A stretch of DNA of 10,525 nt from Maritimibacter sp. (GTDB lineage: Bacteria; Pseudomonadota; Alphaproteobacteria; Rhodobacterales; Rhodobacteraceae): positions 1 to 10,525 of the forward strand of contig JAGRMP010000267.1 of assembly GCA_020441225.1 (NCBI GenBank), in the 5' to 3' direction. Under the pieces are notes generated by a model. That model did not search any database and had not been told where the DNA came from. It worked only from the letters and a program-made list of their open reading frames with translations. Position numbers and translations under genes: made by a program. How positions within the stretch are numbered: position 1 is the stretch's first letter; every line of letters begins with the position of its first letter. Positions 5,804 through 10,525 of the stretch are shown here, piece after piece.

Positions 5804-7005
5804 TCAGCCTTTGGCGGCAAGGTTGGCGTCGGACAGGTTCGTGGGCAGGACCCGCAGGATCTTGGCCCCGAGACCGGCCGCGAACAGCGCCAGTGCGACA
5901 CCGCCAAGACCCAACATAAGCTCCCAGATCGACGGCGTGTAGGGGTTCACGACACCTTCGTGGAAGCCTTCGATCACCTCGTAGCCGGGGAAGATGTTGA
6001 GCGGGAAGGCCTGGCCGCCGATCACGATCACATAGACCTGGGCAAAGCCGCCGATCACCACGAGGATCGAGGCGAGCAGGGTCGAGCTGCGCGACGGGTT
6101 GAGGAACACGAGCGCGATGGGCACGAGACCGCCCAGCACCACCTGCACACCCCAGAACAGGAGCGGGTAGATCCCGCCCGAGACGAGAATGAAATGCTCG
6201 TAGCTGCCGTGTTCGGCCGCGTAGAGGTTGGACAGATGGAAGACGAGGGCGAAATAGAGCACCGCGGCGGCAAAGACCCCGAGGAGCCGGCCGAGGCGCA
6301 TCAGAAGCTGGTCGCCGATCGGGCGATCGTTGAGCCTGCAGCAGCGTCATCAGCACGAGGATGAAGACCGCGAGGCCGAAGGAGAAGCTCATGATGATGA
6401 ACATCGGCGCCATGATCGCGGCGTCATAGCCCGGGCGGGCCACCAGCCAGCCGAAGATCGAGCCGGTACCGGTGGTGAGCGCAAGCCGCCACAGGAAGGC
6501 GACGAGGCCGCCGAGCTGGACCCATTTGTAGTCGAGCCGGCGATACATCTGCAGCACGAGGTAGACCGCCGACCACGGCGATGAAGCCGTTATAGAGCAG
6601 CACGTTCCAGGCGAAGATCGACTTGAAATTGTAGGTGGTCATCGCGACGATCAGCCGGTCGGCGCGACCGAGGTCGAGGACGACGATGGCAAGGCCGCCG
6701 ACCAGCAGCGTGATTGCCAGAAGCGACGAGAACCGCGCCATGGGCTTGTAATGCTTGTTGCCGAAGACGGAGGCGATGGAGGCGACGTTGAGCGCGCCCG
6801 AGGCGGCGACGATCAGGAAGATCGCAAACACATGCGGCAGGCCCCAGACGATCTGGTTGGTCATGCCGGTCACCGCGTGGCCGTGGTGCTCCATGTAGAA
6901 CCAGGCGCCGCCGGCGGCGACGAGGAAAGCGACAAGCAGCGCCGCGGCCTGCCAGACACCGGAGGTCGCTTTCAGCTCGCGATAGATTGTCTGTTCCATA
7001 GCCAT
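5804..7005 (-). CDS. dsrP: DsrP, NrfD/PsrC-type integral membrane subunit, interrupted by two +1 frameshifts
   Basis: DsrP is the polytopic quinone-interacting subunit of DsrMKJOP, taking or giving electrons through DsrO and DsrJ. Three frames must be joined to read it. Frame 1 starts at 7005 (MAMEQTIYRELKATSGVWQ; GGGGAA upstream) and gives about the first four membrane helices, to NVLLYNGFIAVVG. Near 6566-6570 one extra base shifts the frame; VYLVLQMYRRLDYKWVQLGG continues to VFILVLMTLLQ. Near 6335-6336 a second extra base shifts it again; LNDRPIGDQLLMRLGRLLGV continues to the TGA at 5804. Removing both bases leaves 1200 nt, 399 residues with about ten hydrophobic helices, close to the usual DsrP length. 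NrfD-like features include the WRLALTTGTGSIFGWL and SGGIYPLLFWGVQVVLGG segments. Coding quality does not decay on either side, so sequencing or assembly error is the simplest explanation; genuine inactivation is possible. It lies 19 nt after dsrO. As written, the sequence encodes only a truncated 193-residue product. Confidence 0.88.
6335..6336 (-). other. Frameshift site 2 in dsrP (extra G on coding strand)
   Basis: The coding strand reads CTG CTG CAG G CTC AAC GAT. Removing one G of the GG pair joins VLMTLLQ to LNDRPIGDQLLMRLG, which runs directly into the intact C-terminal part. The uncorrected frame continues as an arginine-rich, non-membrane sequence (RSPDRRPASD). Confidence 0.8.
6566..6570 (-). 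other. Frameshift site 1 in dsrP (extra G on coding strand)
   Basis: On the coding strand the sequence runs GTG GTC GGC GGT CTA CCT. Dropping one G restores GTC TAC CTC GTG CTG (VYLVL) in register with the next long hydrophobic stretch. The uncorrected frame becomes proline/arginine-rich (GLPRAADVSP) and stops only at 6424. The exact extra base cannot be fixed within the GGCGG run. Confidence 0.8.
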
Positions 7006-7024
7006 GGCTTTTCCCCGTGGTCTG

Positions 7025-7780
7025 TCAGAGGTTCGTGTAGCGGACGCCCTGGTTCAGCTCCAGATCGCTGCGCAACGCCACCGAATCGTAGTCTTTGAGG
7101 GCTTTCGAGATCGGGCTGTCCGGATCCTTGAGGTCGCCGAACAGGATCGCCGAATGGCCGGCCTTTTCGCAGGCTTCGACACAGGCCGGGATGCGGCCGC
7201 TATCGATGCGCGGGGCGCAGAGGTTGCAGCTTTCCACCGTGCCCTGGCCGCGCGGCGCGTTGACGCTCTGGTCGGTGAGCGGCTCGTGGACGAAGCTGCG
7301 CGCCTTGAACGGGCAAGCCATCATGCAATAGCGGCAGCCGATGCAGATGTGCTTGTCGACCTGCACGATGCCGTCGATGCGCTGCATCGAGGCGCCGGTC
7401 GGGCAGACATCGACGCAGGGCGGGTTTTCGCAATGCTGGCACATGACCGGGGCCGAAACCTCGCGGCCGGTCTCCTTGTCGCGCAGCGTGACCTTGCGGA
7501 TCCATTCCGGCGCCTGGTTCGGGTCGATGTGCTCGAGTTCCTGCTCAGAGCCCCAGCCGTTCTCGACCTTGCAGGCGGTCACGCAATCGGTGCAGTTCGC
7601 ATCGCATTTCCCGGCGTCGATCAGCAGGCCCCAGCGCTTGCCGGCATCGGCCCGCGACGAGGCTTCGGCCGGCGTGCCGCCAAAGGCCATGAGCGTGACG
7701 CCCGGGGCGAGGGTGACGGTCGAGGCCGCCGCGCCCGATTTCAGGATGTCGCGGCGGGTCAGTTCGGCGCGGTTGGTCAT
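7025..7780 (-). CDS. dsrO: DsrO, Tat-exported periplasmic [4Fe-4S] ferredoxin-like subunit
   Basis: DsrO is the periplasmic iron-sulfur subunit of DsrMKJOP and carries electrons between DsrJ and DsrP. The 251-residue protein opens with a twin-arginine signal (TRRDILKSG, residues 8-16, then an Ala/Thr/Val stretch to about 35). Sixteen cysteines form four cluster sets: C59/C63/C66/C70; C114/C117/C122/C126 (CQHCENPPCVDVCPTGA); C146/C149/C152/C156 (CIGCRYCMMACPFKA); and C185/C188/C200/C204. This is the DmsB/PsrB/NrfC-type arrangement expected to pair with an NrfD-like DsrP. The frame is open upstream to 7900, but that part overlaps dsrJ; the ATG at 7780 begins right at the Tat signal and overlaps the dsrJ stop by four bases (ATGA), indicating translational coupling. 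All cluster ligands are present, so the subunit looks intact. Confidence 0.95.
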   Translation of the reverse strand: MTNRAELTRRDILKSGAAASTVTLAPGVTLMAFGGTPAEASSRADAGKRWGLLIDAGKCDANCTDCVTACKVENGWGSEQELEHIDPNQAPEWIRKVTLRDKETGREVSAPVMCQHCENPPCVDVCPTGASMQRIDGIVQVDKHICIGCRYCMMACPFKARSFVHEPLTDQSVNAPRGQGTVESCNLCAPRIDSGRIPACVEACEKAGHSAILFGDLKDPDSPISKALKDYDSVALRSDLELNQGVRYTNL

Positions 7781-8235
7781 TCGCTCGTCTCCTCCGCGAG
7801 GCGGGCGAGATAGGCCTCGATCGAAGCCGGATCTTCTGCCGTCGCCATCGCACGGTAAGCGGTGTTGTCGGCCGGGGTCGACCGGTGACACATGAAGCAA
7901 TCCACTTCCACGGCCGCATAGTCGTGGCAGACCCGGCAGAAATGGCGCTCGTCGGCGACCGTCACCGGCTCACCGGCCTCGTCCATGACCGCGTGGCAAT
8001 CGAAACATTCGGCGAGCGACGCTTTGATCTCGTGATCTTCAGGGCCGAGGTCGCGGATCCCGTCCCGCATGGTCAGGTTGCGGTCATGCAGCATGTAGAC
8101 CATGTGGTTGGCGCGCCAGTTCTCGTCGACCGGATGGGGCTCGCCGGTGGCGGGCGGCACGACAGGGCCAGCCCCGTCGGCCGCCGCACCCCCGATGAGG
8201 CCAAATACGGCAAGGAAAGCGAGAACGAGCCGCAT
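7777..8235 (-). CDS. dsrJ: DsrJ, periplasmic/membrane-anchored triheme cytochrome c
   Basis: DsrJ is the c-type cytochrome subunit of DsrMKJOP. The 152-residue product has a Sec-type signal or anchor (MRLVLAFLAVFGLIGGAAAD, 1-20) and three CxxCH haem motifs: C77FDCH81, C100RVCH104 and C113FMCH117. The family segment around RANHMVYMLHDRN (41-53) is present. Candidate distal ligands outside the motifs are His34, His44, His50, His68 and His98. The six motif cysteines are the only cysteines, whereas the Allochromatium protein has an additional Cys that ligates one haem; here the corresponding area reads GEPHPVDENWRANHM. The ATG at 8235 is 2 nt after the dsrL stop and begins the signal sequence; the longer open frame to 8406 overlaps dsrL and is arginine-rich, so it is not used. 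The stop overlaps dsrO by four bases. Confidence 0.93.
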   Translation of the reverse strand: MRLVLAFLAVFGLIGGAAADGAGPVVPPATGEPHPVDENWRANHMVYMLHDRNLTMRDGIRDLGPEDHEIKASLAECFDCHAVMDEAGEPVTVADERHFCRVCHDYAAVEVDCFMCHRSTPADNTAYRAMATAEDPASIEAYLARLAEETSE

Positions 8236-8237
8236 GG

Positions 8238-10190
8238 TCACTCCCCGAGACCCATCTTGATGTAACCGGTCGGGCAGACGTCGGCGCAGATGTGGCAACC
8301 GACGCAGCGGGTGTAGTCGGTATCGACATAGCGCCCGACGGTGCGGTCGCCTTTCGGCACGCGGAAGACCGCGTCCTGCGGGCAGAAGATCACGCAGTTG
8401 TCGCATTCGAAGCAGAGGCCGCAGGACATGCAGCGCTCGCCTTCCTTCTGTGCCTGTTCTTCGGAAAAGCCGATGATCCGCTCTTCGAAGTTGCCGAGCA
8501 CCGCGTCGCCCTGCAGGTCGAGATAGCTGCGCTCTTCGCGCGGCACATAGTTGAAGTGCCCTTTGAACAGCTCGTCATGCGGGATGATCTGGCTGGCGGA
8601 ACGGTCTTCGAAATTGTGCACCGCCCATTTCGCCGACGAGGTGCCGGCGACCTGCTTGTGCGGGTACTCCGCCACGTCCTTGCCGCGCTGGTGCAGCTCT
8701 TCCATCAGGTTCCAATGGTGCACATCGACCTTGGGCCGCTTGTGGATGTCGCCGTCGTCGAGGAAATCGGTGATCGTCTCGGCGGCGATGCGGCCGTGGC
8801 CGATGGCGGTGGTGAGCAGGTGCGGGCGGATGATGTCGCCGCCGACGAAATGCTTCTCCTGGCCGTTCACCTGGTAGGTCGGCGTGGCGTCGATGAAGCC
8901 GCGGCCGTTGTCGAGATCTTCGAGCCCCTGGGTCAGATCGCCCATCTGGCCGATGGCGGCGATGATGATGTCGGCTTCGAGGGTGTATTCGGTGCCTTCG
9001 ATCGGCTCCGGCACGTTGCCCTTCATGGTGCATTTGCACATCTTGAGGCCGACAGCGACGCCGCGCTCGTTCTTGATGACTTCGAGCGGCATCACCCCAC
9101 CCTGGATGTCGATGCCTTCGCGCTTGGCGTCTTCGCGCTCGTGCTCGGCGGCGGTCATCTGTTCGACCGGGAACAGCGAGGTCAGCGTCGCCTTGACGCC
9201 GGCGCGGGTGAGCAGACCGGCCGAGTCATGCGCGGCCCAGTCGATCACGGTGCCGTCCGGGTGGGCGGCGGGCTTGGTCTCGGTGATGTTGCCGAGACGG
9301 CGGGCGACCGACGCGACGTCGATCGAAGTGTCGCCACCGCCGACCACGACGACCTTTTTCGCGGTGCCGACGACCCAGCCCTTGTTGAAGGCGTCGAGGA
9401 ATTCGATGCCGTTGATGCAGTTGTCGGTGCCGTCCCAACCCGGGATCGGCAGCGGCCGGCCCTGCTGCGCGCCGAGCGCCCAGAACACGGCATCGAAGGC
9501 CTTGTCGAGCTCTTCCATCGACACGTCGGTGCCGACACGGGTATTGACGTGGACCTTGACGCCCAGGTCGATGATCCGGCCGATTTCCTTGTCGAGCATG
9601 TCGCGCGGGGTCCGGTAGCCCGGGATGCCGTAGCGCATCATGCCGCCGAGCTCAGGATGAGCCTCGAACAGGGTCACATCGTGGCCGTCGAGGCGCAGGA
9701 AGTAGGCGGCCGACAGACCGGCGGGACCGCCGCCGATGACCGCGACCTTGCGGCCGGTCTCGGTTTTCGGCCCTTCCATCTTGATGTTGTTCTCGTTGGC
9801 CCAGTCGCCGACATATTGCTCGACGCCGTTGATACCGACGTAATCGTCGACCTCGTTGCGGTTGCAGCCCGCTTCACAGGGTGCGGGGCAGACCCGGCCC
9901 ATGGTGGCCGGGAAGGGGTTGGCCTCGACCATGGTGCGGAAGGCGTATTCCTGCCACGGCATGTCCTCGACGGGCGGCTTGTCCATCCCGCGGGCGATGG
10001 CGAGCCAGCCGCGGATGTTGTGGCCCGAGGGGCAGGAGCCCTGGCACGGCGGGGTCTTGTGGACATAGGTCGGGCATTTGTATGACTTGTCCGCCTGGAA
10101 GATCTTTTCCTGCAGGTCCCAATCGTCGTAGGTCGCGCCTTCTTCGAAGCGGCGGAACGTCGGTTTGGTGTTCGGGTCCATGTCGTTCAT
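8238..10190 (-). CDS. dsrL: DsrL, iron-sulfur flavoprotein NAD(P)H:acceptor oxidoreductase partner of DsrAB
   Basis: DsrL exchanges electrons between reverse sulfite reductase DsrAB and NAD(P)H in the cytoplasm. The 650-residue protein has a GltD-like architecture. An N-terminal iron-sulfur domain shows C39, C49, C53 and C101, C105, C109. The FAD Rossmann motif VAVIGGGPAGLSAAYFL is at 149-165, with GGMMRYGIP at 182-190. The NAD(P)H Rossmann motif VVVVGGGDTSIDVA is at 280-293, and the second FAD contact GGDIIRPHLLTTAIGHGR at 450-467. A C-terminal ferredoxin-like domain has two [4Fe-4S] sets, C593/C596/C599/C603 and C629/C632/C635/C639, plus extra C587 and C590 (GERCMSCGLCFECDNC). Retention of this C-terminal domain fits the DsrL-1 type of sulfur oxidisers. 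The start is well fixed: AAGGGAGG lies eight bases upstream of the ATG at 10190. It follows dsrK by 20 nt and precedes dsrJ by 2 nt. Confidence 0.96.
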   Translation of the reverse strand: MNDMDPNTKPTFRRFEEGATYDDWDLQEKIFQADKSYKCPTYVHKTPPCQGSCPSGHNIRGWLAIARGMDKPPVEDMPWQEYAFRTMVEANPFPATMGRVCPAPCEAGCNRNEVDDYVGINGVEQYVGDWANENNIKMEGPKTETGRKVAVIGGGPAGLSAAYFLRLDGHDVTLFEAHPELGGMMRYGIPGYRTPRDMLDKEIGRIIDLGVKVHVNTRVGTDVSMEELDKAFDAVFWALGAQQGRPLPIPGWDGTDNCINGIEFLDAFNKGWVVGTAKKVVVVGGGDTSIDVASVARRLGNITETKPAAHPDGTVIDWAAHDSAGLLTRAGVKATLTSLFPVEQMTAAEHEREDAKREGIDIQGGVMPLEVIKNERGVAVGLKMCKCTMKGNVPEPIEGTEYTLEADIIIAAIGQMGDLTQGLEDLDNGRGFIDATPTYQVNGQEKHFVGGDIIRPHLLTTAIGHGRIAAETITDFLDDGDIHKRPKVDVHHWNLMEELHQRGKDVAEYPHKQVAGTSSAKWAVHNFEDRSASQIIPHDELFKGHFNYVPREERSYLDLQGDAVLGNFEERIIGFSEEQAQKEGERCMSCGLCFECDNCVIFCPQDAVFRVPKGDRTVGRYVDTDYTRCVGCHICADVCPTGYIKMGLGE

Positions 10191-10210
10191 GTCGAATTCC
10201 TCCCTTGCGC

Positions 10211-10525
10211 CTACTCGGCGTCGTCGGTCTCTTGTCCGTCGAGAATGATCGCGTTCGACACCAGCTGGTGCACCGATACGATCGAGTCCATGTCGTAGCC
10301 GTACTTCGGCATGACTTTCGAAAACTGGGTTTTGCAGATCGCGCAGATCGCGGCCATGTGGGTGACGCCGTGGCTCTCGGTCACCTGCTGCACCGCGGTC
10401 ATCCGCGGCGCCGCGCCCTTGATGCGCAGGTCCATGAGGTCATCGGTGAGCAGCCCGCCGCCGCCGCCGCAACACAGCGTGTTCTCGTGGATCGTGTCCT
10501 GATCCATGTCGACGAAGTTGTTGCA
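10211..10525 (-). CDS. dsrK: DsrK, HdrD-like CCG-domain catalytic subunit (C-terminal 104 residues only)
   Basis: Only the C-terminal end is in the window; the gene continues beyond base 10525. DsrK is the cytoplasmic-side iron-sulfur subunit of DsrMKJOP, related to heterodisulfide reductase HdrD, and is proposed to act on DsrC thiol/trisulfide forms. The visible part carries the second half of a CCG domain: CNNF at the edge, then LCCGGGGGLL, then CAICKTQF. This gives the Cys-Cys-Gly and CxxC ligands expected for a noncubane [4Fe-4S] site. The frame is open from the edge through the ATG at 10507; that internal ATG is not the start, since conserved CCG residues lie upstream of it. The stop is a TAG at 10213-10211, 20 nt before dsrL. 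Confidence 0.93.
   Translation of the reverse strand, partial: CNNFVDMDQDTIHENTLCCGGGGGLLTDDLMDLRIKGAAPRMTAVQQVTESHGVTHMAAICAICKTQFSKVMPKYGYDMDSIVSVHQLVSNAIILDGQETDDAE

Noticed and set aside
5755..5907. 51-codon N-terminal extension of the TrpD2-like gene
   Set aside because: It overlaps the dsrP 3' end, is Arg/Cys/Pro-rich and unlike the family; the ATG at 5754 begins the conserved region.
5754..6557. Single 267-codon minus-strand frame as an independent gene
   Set aside because: Its first 80 or so residues are the middle of DsrP, and the rest is arginine-rich out-of-frame sequence; it is a product of the two frameshifts.
6550..6580. Programmed ribosomal frameshifting in dsrP
   Set aside because: Neither site has a slippery heptamer or a clear downstream structure, and two events in one membrane protein are not known in this family; error or mutation is simpler.
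8292..10085. Long plus-strand open frame (597 codons) opposite dsrL
   Set aside because: Low-complexity Val/Asp/Ala/His composition typical of an antisense shadow; dsrL on the other strand is certain.

Overview
The window reads as part of the chromosome of a GC-rich, sulfur-oxidising proteobacterium. It carries the 3' half of a reverse (oxidative) dissimilatory sulfite reductase (rDsr) operon plus a small sulfur-carrier operon under an ArsR-type regulator. Gene content and the high-GC third-position bias suggest an alphaproteobacterium, possibly Rhodobacterales, but that placement is inference. DsrL, the DsrE/TusA sulfur-trafficking proteins and the ArsR-type regulator point to the oxidative rather than the sulfate-reducing direction.

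Layout. Left edge (1-259, minus): an ArsR-family repressor resembling the SqrR/BigR/SoxR group, cut by the window edge. A 144-nt AT-richer divergent intergenic region (260-403) separates it from a two-gene plus-strand operon, dsrE2 (404-901) and tusA (938-1162). A near-perfect hairpin terminator (1208-1236) lies between tusA and a convergent minus-strand train that fills the rest of the window. Read in its own direction (right to left) the train is dsrK (5' truncated by the right edge), dsrL, dsrJ, dsrO, dsrP, a TrpD2/YbiB-like phosphoribosyltransferase-fold gene, dsrN, and a Tat-exported 2',3'-cyclic-nucleotide phosphodiesterase/3'-nucleotidase (cpdB-like). From dsrK to dsrN the genes are separated by at most about 50 nt, and two junctions overlap, so this is one operon. 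cpdB follows after 102 nt with no visible terminator in between, so it may be a tail gene or a separate unit.

How the genes work together. In the known rDsr pathway, TusA and DsrE-type proteins pass persulfide sulfur through the cytoplasm to DsrEFH/DsrC and then to DsrAB. DsrL exchanges electrons between DsrAB and NAD(P)H. The DsrMKJOP membrane complex is thought to process the DsrC trisulfide and link it to the quinone pool. DsrN amidates sirohaem to the siroamide cofactor of DsrAB. The dsrABEFHCM genes are expected just beyond the right edge but are not visible.

Points that stand out: dsrP is broken by two separate single-base insertions although the protein is intact on both sides of each; DsrJ has no cysteine outside its three haem-binding motifs, so it lacks the cysteine haem ligand known from the Allochromatium protein; a TrpD2-like gene sits between dsrP and dsrN; and a nucleotidase gene trails the operon. 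I see no tRNA, rRNA, CRISPR array, insertion sequence or phage gene, and no strong case for a wholly new system.
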